This document shows, one piece after another, positions 41,391 to 50,841 of a stretch of DNA of 64,000 nt. Positions within the stretch are counted from its first letter, which is position 1; every line of letters begins with the position of its first letter. The position numbers were made by a program, and so were the translations under genes. Below the pieces are notes generated by a model. It saw nothing but the letters and a program-made list of their open reading frames with translations. It was not told the origin of the DNA and searched no databases. Source of the DNA: Paraferrimonas sp. SM1919 (GTDB taxonomy: Bacteria; Pseudomonadota; Gammaproteobacteria; Enterobacterales; Shewanellaceae); contig NZ_WINH01000004.1 of NCBI RefSeq assembly GCF_010993985.1, forward strand, positions 124,001 to 188,000. The letters run 5' to 3'.

Positions 41391-44300
41391 ATGTCACAGT
41401 CGAATTTTGAGTTTTTGAAAAGCGTCGATAAAACGATGCATAACACTTTACTTAGTGCTGAAAATTACGTTCACTCTGATCCTAATACCGCTATGTATAA
41501 AATTCGTCAATTTGGTGAGTTTTGTGCTAAGCAACTGGCAGTCCAGCTAAATATTGAAATACCTGAAAATCAATTAAGCCTAATTAATGCTTTGCAAAAG
41601 AGTAAGGCAATACCAGCAGATCTTGTGAAAGCCTTAACCCATATTAGAAAATGTGGAAATAGCGCTGTCCATGAAGGCGCTGATAGCGCCAAACAGGCAT
41701 TACAGCTGTTGCATATCAGCCATCACTTAGCTTTCTGGTTTTATAAACTCGATACTAAACAGTTCGACCTATTAAAACCTGATTTTATTACCCCTTCTAT
41801 TCAAGCTCAGAATGTGCTGCAATTAGAACTTGATAGTTTGAAAAGGGAGTTAAAAAAAGCCAACACCCTAAGTGCTAACAGTAAAGAAGCGGTAGCAGCG
41901 AAAGAAAGAAAAGTAGTCGATCTACAAGGCTATATTTCTATATTGGAAAGTAACCAATCAGAAACTGAACAGCAGTATAAAGCACGAATAAAATCATTAG
42001 AGCTACAAATTGAAACCCAGCAGTTAGAGCTCAACCAACTCAGTATTACTGCACAGAAATCTGAAGTGGTTCAATTCGAGTCAAAACTGACTAAAAATAA
42101 GTTTGAGCTTTCAGAGCAAGAGACACGCTTTTTGATTGACGCCCAGTTAGCACAGGCTGGTTGGTTAGTCGATTCTGAGTTACTGCATTATGCCAAAGGT
42201 ACTCGACCCCAAATAGGTAAAAATATGGCCATTGCAGAATGGCGCGTTGGCACTACTCAACATAAAGCGGATTACGTGCTATTTATGGGGTTGCAACCCG
42301 TAGCAGTAGTCGAGGCAAAAAAGAAATCTATCAGTGTTAGAGACGCATTACCCCAAGCCCAAAACTATGCGCAAGGCTTCGATTTTGCATTTTATAAAGA
42401 CCAACTTAGTGCAAGCGAAAGCCCTAATGCTGTGGCCGAGCCTAAGTTAGAATACAACGCAGAATCAAAATTTGATCCTATACACTTTGTATATTCTGCA
42501 AATGGCCGTGAGTACCTTCATCAGGTAAAAACGCAGTCTGGTATCTGGTTTTCAAATACCGATGGAGATAATGAACAGGTATTAAGTGGTTTCCACTCAC
42601 CAGAAGATATAGAAGCCAAAATAGCACTGCATCAATCTAAAGACCGTGCAAAAGCTTGGCTAAAACTACAGTCAAAAAAAGAACTCGACCTTTTTACCCC
42701 TTCAGAGGCTGCGGTAATTGCCTGTGAGCACCAGCTAGTAGAAAAAAATAACACCAAGCAACTTATCGCTATGGCAACTGGTACGGGTAAAACTCGTGTC
42801 GCTGGTGCGATTATGTATCGACTGCTGACATCGGGCATGTGTAAAAACGTACTCTTTTTAGTGGATAGGCGATCCCTTGGTAAACAAGCATCTGATGCCT
42901 TTGCCGATTACAAAATTAAAGACATACCGTTATCGGATCATTATGGGCTTTACCCACTTGGGGAAAAGCCCGCGGATAAAAGCCAGTCTTGGATTCAAGT
43001 GGCAACCGTACAGTCGTTATCCTTAATGCTACAAAGCAATAATAACCCACTCACCGTAGGCATGTACGACTGCATTATTGTTGATGAAGCGCACCGTGGT
43101 TATAACGAAGATGCCGAACAAACCGAGGCCGAAATGCTGTTCCGCAACCAAGCGGAATACCAATCCAAATATCGTCAGGTGCTTGATTACTTTGATGCAA
43201 TTAAAATTGGCTTAACCGCAACTCCAGCTACCAACACCGTAAAAATATTTGGTAAGCCAATCTATAACTATACCTTCAAGCAAGCGGTACTCGACGGCCG
43301 TCTAGTAGATCAAGAGCCACCCATTATAATTGAAACTGAGCTTTCACAAGAGGGTATCAAATTTGATGAAGGCGCAACCGTTGAGCAATTGGTTGAAGGG
43401 GAAATTGTAGAAGGAGTATTACCTGAAGAGTTAAAGATTGATGTTTCAGGCTTTAATCGTAAAGTCCTGGTGCCAGAATTTAACCGCGCGGTATGTAATG
43501 CATTACCAGAATATATAGACCCAACCAACAAAGAAAAAACATTAGTTTTCTGTGTAAACGATATTCACGCAGAAGAAGTGCTGGAAATGTTAAGGGAAAC
43601 ATACAAAGAAAAACTAGGTAACGAAACAGAAAAAGCCATTATTAAAATTACCGGCCAAAGCGAAGGTGGTAACCCTAAAAGGATTGAGCAGTTGATTTCC
43701 CGCTATAGGAAAGAGCGCCTGCCTTCAATCGTGGTTACTGTAGACCTATTAACTACAGGTATCGATGTCAGGCCTATACGTAACTTAGTATTTTTACGCC
43801 AAGTAAAAAGCCGTATTCTGTATGAACAAATGAAAGGGCGAGCTACTCGAACCTGTTCAGACTATGATAAACAGTCATTCCGTATTTTTGATGCAGTTAA
43901 TTTGATCGAAACCATTGAACGTTTAGATGCCTCTAAATTAATGAAACCAGTGGTCACCCGGCCAACCATTTCAAATGAAGATCTACTAAAAGAAATGGCA
44001 AGCCCAGACACAAACAGCCAAATTGTGGCTGACGATGGTACTACTTTTGCTCAGCAATCGTTAGAAGCATTATCATTAAAACTTAGCCGCGTTTTTAACA
44101 AAGCTGCTAAGCAAAAAGACGATAAACCTAAAGTTGCCGAGCAATTAAAACAACTAGATGATTTAACCAAGCAGCATATTCCTGAGCTTAACTCCATAGT
44201 CGAGTTGCCGAAATATATGTTGGCACAAGGGCCAATGGCAGCAGCACAATTATTGCAAAGTAACCCTTGGATCTTAACCAGAGAACCCACGTTAAAGGAG

Positions 44301-44894
44301 GCCGTTAACTTTGGTGAGCAAGCCCCTTATTTATATGAAGGCGAAGCAGGTAAAACAACCATCACGCAAAATTGGCGTGGCTATAATGCACCGGAAGACT
44401 ATTTAATCGCATTTAGGGACTTTATTCAGAACAATCAGAACAAAATTTCAGCACTTAATGTTGTGGTTAATCGACCGCGCGATTTAACTAAAAAAGATCT
44501 AGTACAATTACTTACAGAGTTGGAAAACCACCGTTTTGATGAGCAAACACTCATTCAAGCCCGTAAAGTGGTTAAACAAGAAGATGTTGCTGCGAGGATC
44601 ATCGGCTTAATTAGGCGAGCCGCTATTGGTAGCCCATTAACGCCCTTTGAAGAACGACTGCAAACTGCCAGCGAAACGATTATTAAAAAGCATAATCTGA
44701 CTACTGAACAGACGAAGTGGTTAAATCGAATCGTTAACCAAATGCGTGACGATTTAGTATTAAATGAAGACTCATTTAAGGTTGGTAATTTACGCCGCAA
44801 AGGCGGAAAGCAACAAGCAAATCTTGACCTAAATGGCAAGCTCGATGAAATATTAAAAGATCTTGTTGCAGCCACATGGCCTGAACAAGCATAA
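41391..44894 (+). CDS. hsdR: Type I restriction enzyme R subunit (HsdR) with DUF4145 N-terminus
   Basis: 1167 residues from the ATG at 41391; upstream in-frame codons overlap the CARF gene and are not used. Residues ~15-125 form a DUF4145-like domain (ALTHIRKCGNSAVHEG). A PD-(D/E)xK nuclease lies near 240-320 (FLIDAQLAQAGW, QHKADYVLFMG, VAVVEAKKKS), and the helicase motor from ~455 (MATGTGKTRVAGAI, IVDEAHRGYNED, LTATPA, LLTTGIDVRPI, QMKGRATRTC). It translocates unmodified DNA and cuts it in complex with HsdM and HsdS. The coupling with HsdM (83 bp) and the CARF gene (5 bp) suggests one operon. Confidence 0.93.
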   Translation: MSQSNFEFLKSVDKTMHNTLLSAENYVHSDPNTAMYKIRQFGEFCAKQLAVQLNIEIPENQLSLINALQKSKAIPADLVKALTHIRKCGNSAVHEGADSAKQALQLLHISHHLAFWFYKLDTKQFDLLKPDFITPSIQAQNVLQLELDSLKRELKKANTLSANSKEAVAAKERKVVDLQGYISILESNQSETEQQYKARIKSLELQIETQQLELNQLSITAQKSEVVQFESKLTKNKFELSEQETRFLIDAQLAQAGWLVDSELLHYAKGTRPQIGKNMAIAEWRVGTTQHKADYVLFMGLQPVAVVEAKKKSISVRDALPQAQNYAQGFDFAFYKDQLSASESPNAVAEPKLEYNAESKFDPIHFVYSANGREYLHQVKTQSGIWFSNTDGDNEQVLSGFHSPEDIEAKIALHQSKDRAKAWLKLQSKKELDLFTPSEAAVIACEHQLVEKNNTKQLIAMATGTGKTRVAGAIMYRLLTSGMCKNVLFLVDRRSLGKQASDAFADYKIKDIPLSDHYGLYPLGEKPADKSQSWIQVATVQSLSLMLQSNNNPLTVGMYDCIIVDEAHRGYNEDAEQTEAEMLFRNQAEYQSKYRQVLDYFDAIKIGLTATPATNTVKIFGKPIYNYTFKQAVLDGRLVDQEPPIIIETELSQEGIKFDEGATVEQLVEGEIVEGVLPEELKIDVSGFNRKVLVPEFNRAVCNALPEYIDPTNKEKTLVFCVNDIHAEEVLEMLRETYKEKLGNETEKAIIKITGQSEGGNPKRIEQLISRYRKERLPSIVVTVDLLTTGIDVRPIRNLVFLRQVKSRILYEQMKGRATRTCSDYDKQSFRIFDAVNLIETIERLDASKLMKPVVTRPTISNEDLLKEMASPDTNSQIVADDGTTFAQQSLEALSLKLSRVFNKAAKQKDDKPKVAEQLKQLDDLTKQHIPELNSIVELPKYMLAQGPMAAAQLLQSNPWILTREPTLKEAVNFGEQAPYLYEGEAGKTTITQNWRGYNAPEDYLIAFRDFIQNNQNKISALNVVVNRPRDLTKKDLVQLLTELENHRFDEQTLIQARKVVKQEDVAARIIGLIRRAAIGSPLTPFEERLQTASETIIKKHNLTTEQTKWLNRIVNQMRDDLVLNEDSFKVGNLRRKGGKQQANLDLNGKLDEILKDLVAATWPEQA

Positions 44895-44977
44895 ACAATT
44901 ACCCGCTGGTTCATTAATTACGAAAGCCAGCCAAATTCTAAGACATAGCAAAGGGTATGTCTGCATTAGGAAAAACA

Positions 44978-46663
44978 ATGAATACCAATGAAATCGTCAG
45001 TAAGTTATGGAACCTATGTAACGTACTAAGGGATGATGGCATCTCCTACCAAGACTACGTAACCGAGCTTGCCTCTCTTTTATTTATTAAAATGTGTGAC
45101 GAATTAGAAGATAAGCAATCACTACTACCACAAGGAATGCGCTGGCCAGACTTGAAAGCCAAAAACGGCATTGAGCAACTTAATTTTTACCGTCGCATGC
45201 TGGTGGAATTAGGCGAAGATGAACACCGCATGGTACGTGCTATTTTTGCTAATGTTAACACCCATATTACTAAGCCTAAACACCTAGAAGAGCTTATCAC
45301 CGGCATGGATAAGCTAAATTGGTATGGTTCAAACCGTGAAGACTTCGGCGATATGTACGAAGGCCTGTTAGAAAAAAACGCCGGCGAGACCAAATCAGGT
45401 GCGGGACAATACTTTACCCCAAGACCTTTAATCGACTGCATGACATTGCTATTACAGCCTCAAGCAGGTGAAGTTATTCAAGATCCGGCTTCAGGTACGG
45501 CAGGTTTCCTAATATCTGCAGATCGCTTTATTAAACATCAAACCGACGATTTAGAAGATCTACCAACCAACGCTCAAGAGTTCCAGCAACGCCGTGCTTT
45601 TAACGGTATCGAGTTAGTACCAGGGACAAGACGCCTTGCATTGATGAACTGCCTACTGCACGACATCGAGGGCCCTATCGACAGTGAAGGCCCTATTAAG
45701 CTGGGTAACACCCTAAGCAGTGATGGTGAAGACTTAGCGCCAGCCAATGTTATTTTAACCAACCCACCATTTGGCAGTGCCCGTGGGGCAGGGGTAAGCC
45801 GTGAATTTGTGCATAGTACCCAAAACAAACAGCTCGCCTTTATGCAGCATATTTATACTAACCTAAAGCCTGGTGGCCGTGCTGCCGTGGTGATTCCAGA
45901 TAACGTATTGTTTGAAGGCAATGTGGGCACCAGTATTCGTCAAGACTTAATGGATAAATGTAATCTGCACACCATTTTACGTTTACCTACGGGCATTTTT
46001 TATGCCCAAGGGGTCAAAACCAATGTGCTGTTTTTCCAAAAGGGCACCCCCGACAATCCAAATCAAGATATCGATTGTACCAAGGAAACTTGGGTGTTCG
46101 ACATGCGCACCAATATGCAAAGCTTTGGTAAAACCAGACCATTAACTGCTAAGCATTTTGATGCCTTTATCAGCGCCTATGGCGAAGATGCCAATGGTCA
46201 GTCACTTCGCAGTGAAGGTGTGTTTGAAACCCTAGGGGCGCAGTTTATAGACAGCGACAACTTTGCCGAGCAACTTCAAGCTGCAATTACTGCAGCCAAA
46301 GAAAAAGTCCAAAGTGACAGTGCTGACAGCGATAACTCTGAAAGCTTTGATGAAGCCGCCTTTATCAAAGAGTATCAAAGCAACCACGCCCGCTTTAAAA
46401 AGTTCAGCCGTGACTACATTCGTGAACAAAAAGGCGACAGCCTAGATATTTCATGGTTAAAAGACTTAGAGGCGGTAAGTAGCGAAAACCTACCCGAGCC
46501 AGAAGTACTGGCGGGCGAAGCCATGGCTGAGCTTACTGAAGCCATGTCAGAGATTTACCAACTAATGCAGTCCCTAGGGGCAGACGATGAAGCCGAAGGT
46601 CAAAAGCAACTGTTAGAAGCGGCCTTTGGCTTAACCGAGGCGAAACAGCCGGAGGCACAGTAA
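44978..46663 (+). CDS. hsdM: Type I restriction-modification methyltransferase subunit (HsdM)
   Basis: 561 residues from the ATG at 44978, which has TTAGGAAAAAC before it; the ATG at 44957 lacks proper spacing. The N-terminal helical HsdM domain is followed by QYFTPRPLID, the SAM-binding DPASGTAGFL (~168) and the catalytic NPPFGSARG (~262). All are intact, in contrast to the degenerate protein at 32733. It methylates adenine in the sequence chosen by HsdS, protecting host DNA. Its stop overlaps the hsdS start by one base (TAATG), indicating translational coupling. Confidence 0.94.
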   Translation: MNTNEIVSKLWNLCNVLRDDGISYQDYVTELASLLFIKMCDELEDKQSLLPQGMRWPDLKAKNGIEQLNFYRRMLVELGEDEHRMVRAIFANVNTHITKPKHLEELITGMDKLNWYGSNREDFGDMYEGLLEKNAGETKSGAGQYFTPRPLIDCMTLLLQPQAGEVIQDPASGTAGFLISADRFIKHQTDDLEDLPTNAQEFQQRRAFNGIELVPGTRRLALMNCLLHDIEGPIDSEGPIKLGNTLSSDGEDLAPANVILTNPPFGSARGAGVSREFVHSTQNKQLAFMQHIYTNLKPGGRAAVVIPDNVLFEGNVGTSIRQDLMDKCNLHTILRLPTGIFYAQGVKTNVLFFQKGTPDNPNQDIDCTKETWVFDMRTNMQSFGKTRPLTAKHFDAFISAYGEDANGQSLRSEGVFETLGAQFIDSDNFAEQLQAAITAAKEKVQSDSADSDNSESFDEAAFIKEYQSNHARFKKFSRDYIREQKGDSLDISWLKDLEAVSSENLPEPEVLAGEAMAELTEAMSEIYQLMQSLGADDEAEGQKQLLEAAFGLTEAKQPEAQ

Positions 46664-48153
46664 TGAGTGCATTGCCGAAGGGGTGGGAAATTACTCTCCT
46701 AAATCAAGTCGTTGATAAAATTGTCGGAGGTGGCACGCCGAGTAAGTCGATACCCTCATATTATGAAGGTAGTATTCCATGGATGACAGTTAAAGATATG
46801 AACAAGTCTTTTCTTACTGACACCATTGATCACATTACTCAATCAGCAGTCGATAATAGTAGCACTAATATTATCCCTGCTGGGACACCTATTATTGCAA
46901 CTCGTATGAGTCTGGGGAAGATTGTTAGGGCTAGCTTTGATTCTGCGATAAACCAAGATTTGAAAGCTCTATTTGTAAATAATGAGATGAATGCTCATTA
47001 TTTCGAGTACTGGTATCGCTCTCAGGGAATGAATATAGAGTCACTAGGTACTGGTACTACAGTTAAAGGTGTGAGACTTGAAGTAATAAACGGACTACAG
47101 TTTCCACTTGCCCCACTCGCCGAACAACAACGCATTGTGGCAAAACTGGATGAGGTGTTGGCGCAGGTGGACAGCATAAAAGCACGCCTAGACAGCATCC
47201 CCGCCATCCTAAAACGCTTCCGCCAATCCGTCCTCGCCTCTGCGGTATCAGGAAAGTTAACGGAAGACTGGCGTAAACAGAATCTCACTCATTCAGGTGC
47301 ATCAGTTATTGAAACTGACGCAAGTAGGAAAGAAGAGATGCTTACTGAATTTCCAGAGCTTAAGAACAAAAAGTCCACGCTCCAAAGCGATATTGAACAA
47401 GGCTACCTTTTTGATATACCAGCATCTTGGTGCTTTTCTTCTTGGGGGAAAATATCTGAGTGGATTACTTATGGCTTTACAAGGCCTATGCCGAAATCAG
47501 AAAGTGGGATAAAGTTGCTTACAGCAAAGGATGTTAGTTATTTTTGTGCCAATACTGATTTAGCTGGTTATACAACTATTGAAGCTTTTGAAAGTTTATC
47601 AGATAAAGATAGACCGAAAAATGGCGACCTTTTGATTACCAAAGATGGGACAATAGGTAGAGCCGCAATCGTTAGAACAACGGAAAAATTTTGTATTAAT
47701 CAAAGTGTTGCAGTCTGTTGGTTACGTTCTACTATCATGAATAGGTCCTATTTGGAATACGTTGCCAACAGCCCTTATTCACAGGCTTTTGTAAAAGATA
47801 AAGCATCTGGTGTCGCTGTACAACATTTATCAATTATCGACTTTGCTCAATGCCCAGTTCCTGTTCCTCCACTAGAGGAACAAAAAGAAATCGTTCGCTT
47901 AGTCGACCAATATTTCGCCTTCGCCGATACCATTGAAACGCAGTTAGATAAAGCCCGTGCACGGGTGGATAACTTAACCCAAAGTATTTTGGCTAAGGCA
48001 TTCCGTGGTGAATTGGTGCCTCAGGACCCCAATGACGAACCTGCTGACCAGTTACTGGAACGCATTAAAGCCGCCAAAGCAGAAGCGGACAAATTGGCCA
48101 AAGCCGCAAAAAAAGCAGAGGCTGCCAAAAAACGTGCCGCCAAAGCAAAATAA
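46663..48153 (+). CDS. hsdS: Type I restriction-modification specificity subunit (HsdS)
   Basis: 496 residues with two target-recognition domains (about 5-145 and 230-385), each followed by the conserved helix region (APLAEQQRIVAKLDEVLAQ and VPPLEEQKEIVRLVDQYF). It ends in the common FRGELVPQDPNDEPADQLL and a lysine/alanine-rich tail (KAEADKLAKAAKKAEAAKKR). Both domains are full length, so it should recognise a bipartite target and assemble with HsdM and HsdR. The start overlaps hsdM by one base. The tail codons are GC-richer than the target domains, consistent with the common exchange of target domains in these genes. Confidence 0.93.
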   Translation: MSALPKGWEITLLNQVVDKIVGGGTPSKSIPSYYEGSIPWMTVKDMNKSFLTDTIDHITQSAVDNSSTNIIPAGTPIIATRMSLGKIVRASFDSAINQDLKALFVNNEMNAHYFEYWYRSQGMNIESLGTGTTVKGVRLEVINGLQFPLAPLAEQQRIVAKLDEVLAQVDSIKARLDSIPAILKRFRQSVLASAVSGKLTEDWRKQNLTHSGASVIETDASRKEEMLTEFPELKNKKSTLQSDIEQGYLFDIPASWCFSSWGKISEWITYGFTRPMPKSESGIKLLTAKDVSYFCANTDLAGYTTIEAFESLSDKDRPKNGDLLITKDGTIGRAAIVRTTEKFCINQSVAVCWLRSTIMNRSYLEYVANSPYSQAFVKDKASGVAVQHLSIIDFAQCPVPVPPLEEQKEIVRLVDQYFAFADTIETQLDKARARVDNLTQSILAKAFRGELVPQDPNDEPADQLLERIKAAKAEADKLAKAAKKAEAAKKRAAKAK

Positions 48154-48167
48154 TAACAATATACAGC

Positions 48168-48183
48168 GCCAGCAACCGCTGGC
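48168..48183 (+). terminator. Hairpin after hsdS (GCCAGC-AACC-GCTGGC)
   Basis: A 6-bp stem with a 4-base loop and a short T stretch (ATTTG) after it. A near-identical hairpin follows the next gene at 50117, so the DUF262 gene is flanked by matching hairpins. Confidence 0.5.
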
Positions 48184-48201
48184 ATTTGTAAGGGAATACT
48201 G

Positions 48202-50097
48202 ATGAAGTTACAAAGTTTAAGCGACATTTTTGAACGCCGTATATTAAGAATACCTGATTACCAAAGGGGCTATGCTTGGCTTCAACACCAGCTAGAAGAT
48301 TTTTGGGAAGATATTGTTCACCTTAATATTGAGCGCGTTCACTACACCGGTGTCATCACTTTAGAGCCTGTACCTAAATCGCAGTGGTCAAGATGGGATA
48401 ACGATGAGTGGCTTATTGAAGGGGTTGGCTTTAAACCGTACTACGTGGTTGATGGTCAGCAACGCTTAACAACGTCTATGGTGTTAATGCAGGCCATACT
48501 TGAAACGGTAGATGGTCAGGCCGAGCTTAACTATCAGTCGGTTGATACTATTCGGAAGCAGTATATTTTACATCGCTCTGATGGTGGGCTGCGTGAAAGC
48601 TTTATTTTTGGTTATGAAAAAGATAACCCAAGTGACGAGTACTTAAAAACTCAAATATTTGGTGTGCATTCCCATAGTAATCAACATCAAGAAACCCTTT
48701 ATACCCAGAACCTATTAAGGGCGAAAAGCTATTTTAAAGAAAAGTTAAGTCAGCTTGATAACGATGAAATTGCACTGATTTATAAAAAACTGACACAAAA
48801 GTTCAAGTTCAACTTGTATGAAATTGATGATGAAATCGATGTTTTTGTGACTTTTGAAACCATGAATAATCGTGGTAAGCCATTGACGAGTTTAGAGCTT
48901 TTGAAAAACAGGTTGATTTATTTATCGACGTTATTTAAAGAGCAAGAAGGCCACGAATTACTGCGCACTAAAATTAATAATGCGTGGAAAACCATATATG
49001 AATACCTAGGTAAAAACCCTGAACAACCATTAAGTGACCAACTATTCTTGCGTAACCACTGGACCATGTACTTTAAGTATTCTCGTCGCAAAGGGGATGA
49101 TTATATTAAGTACTTACTTGATGAAAAGTTTACCGCACGTAACGTGACTCATCCTAAAACTGAAGACGAGAGGCTGACGGTACAAGAGGTAAATGACTAT
49201 GTAACCAGTTTGCAAAAATCTATTCGTCCTTGGTTTTATATGCATAACCCATATTTCCCAATGCCTGAATATCAAGATGAGCGCAATAAGCTGCTACTAG
49301 ACAGGTTACACCGTTTAAGTTTTAGAGCGTTTAAACCCTTGCTAATGGCTGCATTTGTATCTGAACAAGATACTGGGCAAATTAATAAGTTGCTTACTAT
49401 GGCTGAGCGCTATAACTTCACGTTGTTTACATTAAGCCAGCGACGCTCTAATACGGGGGATACAGAGTTTTTCGGCATGGCTAGGCAGTTGTTGGTGGGG
49501 GACATTAGCATAGATAGCATTATTGTTGAGGCGGACAGTTGGATTGAGAGATATTACGATCCGCATCGCTTTGAACAGCATATCGCTGAGAAATATGAAT
49601 TGGGTTTAGGCGGCTTTTACAGGTGGGATGGTCTCAGGTACTTTTTGTTCGAGCATGAGCAGTATTTACAAGAGCGTGGAAAACAGTCTGCTTCTAAACT
49701 TTGCTGGAATGGACTAACACAAAAGAAAAAAGATCACGTTACTATTGAGCACATCTTCCCACAGACACCAACAGATCCATATTGGGTTGAGCGATTTGGT
49801 GAGTTAACCCAGGAACAAACTGAGTTTGTCGCACATTCTTTAGGGAATCTGTTGCCGCTTAGTCGTGCCAAGAACGCAAGTTTGCAAAACGACAGCTTTG
49901 ACTTAAAGAAAAATAATGGTCAAGGGGTTGGTTTTTATAACGGCTCTGTATCTGAAAATGAAGTCGCGCAATACGGCGAGTGGACCCCAATCGCTATTAA
50001 AGAGCGCGGTATGGCACTGCTTGACTTTATGGAAGAGCGTTGGGGTATTACCTTAGGTGATACTGACTTTAAGTTACAGTTATTACATTTAAAGTAA
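48202..50097 (+). CDS. DUF262/DUF1524 protein (GmrSD/BrxU-related nuclease)
   Basis: 631 residues. The N-terminal DUF262 domain has IPDYQRGYAWLQHQLEDF and the ParB-like DGQQRLTTSM motif near 82. The C-terminal DUF1524 HNH-type nuclease shows VTIEHIFPQTP near 512 and HSLGNLLPLSRAKNASLQN. Proteins with this pairing (GmrSD, BrxU, SspE) use NTP hydrolysis to cut or nick DNA with particular modifications, and they often sit beside type I RM or BREX genes. It follows hsdS by 48 bp, after a hairpin, with AAGGGAATACTG before the start. It may defend against phages whose modified DNA escapes HsdR (inference). Confidence 0.87.
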   Translation: MKLQSLSDIFERRILRIPDYQRGYAWLQHQLEDFWEDIVHLNIERVHYTGVITLEPVPKSQWSRWDNDEWLIEGVGFKPYYVVDGQQRLTTSMVLMQAILETVDGQAELNYQSVDTIRKQYILHRSDGGLRESFIFGYEKDNPSDEYLKTQIFGVHSHSNQHQETLYTQNLLRAKSYFKEKLSQLDNDEIALIYKKLTQKFKFNLYEIDDEIDVFVTFETMNNRGKPLTSLELLKNRLIYLSTLFKEQEGHELLRTKINNAWKTIYEYLGKNPEQPLSDQLFLRNHWTMYFKYSRRKGDDYIKYLLDEKFTARNVTHPKTEDERLTVQEVNDYVTSLQKSIRPWFYMHNPYFPMPEYQDERNKLLLDRLHRLSFRAFKPLLMAAFVSEQDTGQINKLLTMAERYNFTLFTLSQRRSNTGDTEFFGMARQLLVGDISIDSIIVEADSWIERYYDPHRFEQHIAEKYELGLGGFYRWDGLRYFLFEHEQYLQERGKQSASKLCWNGLTQKKKDHVTIEHIFPQTPTDPYWVERFGELTQEQTEFVAHSLGNLLPLSRAKNASLQNDSFDLKKNNGQGVGFYNGSVSENEVAQYGEWTPIAIKERGMALLDFMEERWGITLGDTDFKLQLLHLK

Positions 50098-50116
50098 CCT
50101 TACTTTGTTCAAGTAT

Positions 50117-50139
50117 ACGCCAGCAACTGCTGGCGTTTT
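50117..50139 (+). terminator. Rho-independent terminator after the DUF262 gene
   Basis: ACGCCAGC-AACT-GCTGGCGT stem of 8 bp followed by TTTTA. It matches the post-hsdS hairpin at 48168 in core sequence. Confidence 0.85.
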
Positions 50140-50159
50140 ATTGAGGTTGGTAGAAGGGT

Positions 50160-50175
50160 TTCGTAAGCTTACGAA
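50160..50175. promoter_or_regulatory. AAGCTT-centred palindrome, copy 4 (perfect)
   Basis: TTCGTAAGCTTACGAA, fully symmetrical, 56 bp before the ATG at 50232. It lies just after the terminator closing the type I RM/DUF262 operon and before two small unknown genes. Confidence 0.6.
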
Positions 50176-50231
50176 CATACCTAATGCTAAAGCCATGTAA
50201 TAAGTTGGTTCGGTCAATTAAGGAGCGAACT

Positions 50232-50441
50232 ATGAAAATACTGACCAACCAAAGCCACGAAGCCCTCTACCCAAGAGAATATAAAATCGTCGCCAACCAT
50301 ACCTGCTATGACTACCCCGAAGCCGCCAACTTTGAATACGGCCCGCAAAACCAAGACCTTAATGCTTATTCAGGTACAGAAGACCAAATTTTTAGTGAAA
50401 TGTGCGAACACGAAAACTGGCAAGAAGGCTATGACTACTGA
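50232..50441 (+). CDS. Unknown 69-residue acidic protein
   Basis: Starts at ATG 50232 after TTAAGGAGCGAACT; a longer frame from 50184 lacks a site. Acidic and tyrosine-rich (ACYDYPEAANFEYG type composition; TEDQIFSEMCEHENWQEGYD at the end). The 5' leader (GTTCGGTCAATTAAGGAGCG) is nearly the same as that of the small gene at 62070 (GTTCGGTTAATAAGGAGTGA), although the proteins differ. The stop overlaps the next start. No family recognised. Confidence 0.55.
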   Translation: MKILTNQSHEALYPREYKIVANHTCYDYPEAANFEYGPQNQDLNAYSGTEDQIFSEMCEHENWQEGYDY

Positions 50442-50746
50442 TGCACGATAACAACAATAATAAAAACGCTATGCCTAAAACAATCAAACTCCCGAACTTA
50501 CAAGAACAACAACAAACCGCTGCTGCTATTGAAAAACAGCGGGCTCAAATAAGCGACGCAAAACAAACCTTAAGCCATCTCATCAACCAACTTGATGAGT
50601 TAGATAAACTGACACTGAGCCAGCATTTTGAGGATACAAATAGCCATGCACAGGCAGAAATCACAAGCCTACAGGTGGGCATTAAAGAGCAGCTGGATAG
50701 GGCAAAAGAGTGTATTTTGCTTCTGCTAAAAAGTGAAAATGAATAA
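50441..50746 (+). CDS. Small coiled-coil protein, possibly an HsdS-tail remnant
   Basis: 101 residues, starting within the stop of the preceding gene (TGATG). IKLPNLQEQQQTAAAIEKQR matches the conserved region that follows a target domain in HsdS ('LPPLEEQQ-IV--IE'), and the rest is a coiled coil (AKQTLSHLINQLDELDKL). It may therefore be a detached S-subunit C-terminal piece, perhaps a partner for a recognition half, or a remnant of an older type I system. It lies 95 bp before druH. Confidence 0.5.
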   Translation: MHDNNNNKNAMPKTIKLPNLQEQQQTAAAIEKQRAQISDAKQTLSHLINQLDELDKLTLSQHFEDTNSHAQAEITSLQVGIKEQLDRAKECILLLLKSENE

Positions 50747-50806
50747 ATAATTTCAGAAGTAAATCGGCTCGGAATTTTCGTTCCTTGCGGGGCGTGCGCT
50801 AAAAAA

Positions 50807-50829
50807 GTAGCTTAGTTGGGTTAAGCTAC
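50807..50829. promoter_or_regulatory. Inverted repeat just upstream of druH
   Basis: GTAGCTTA and TAAGCTAC separated by 7 bases, ending 12 bp before the druH ATG and directly before its ribosome-binding site (ACAAGGATG). It could act as an operator or as an RNA hairpin affecting translation. Confidence 0.4.
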
Positions 50830-50841
50830 AAGGATGAATAA

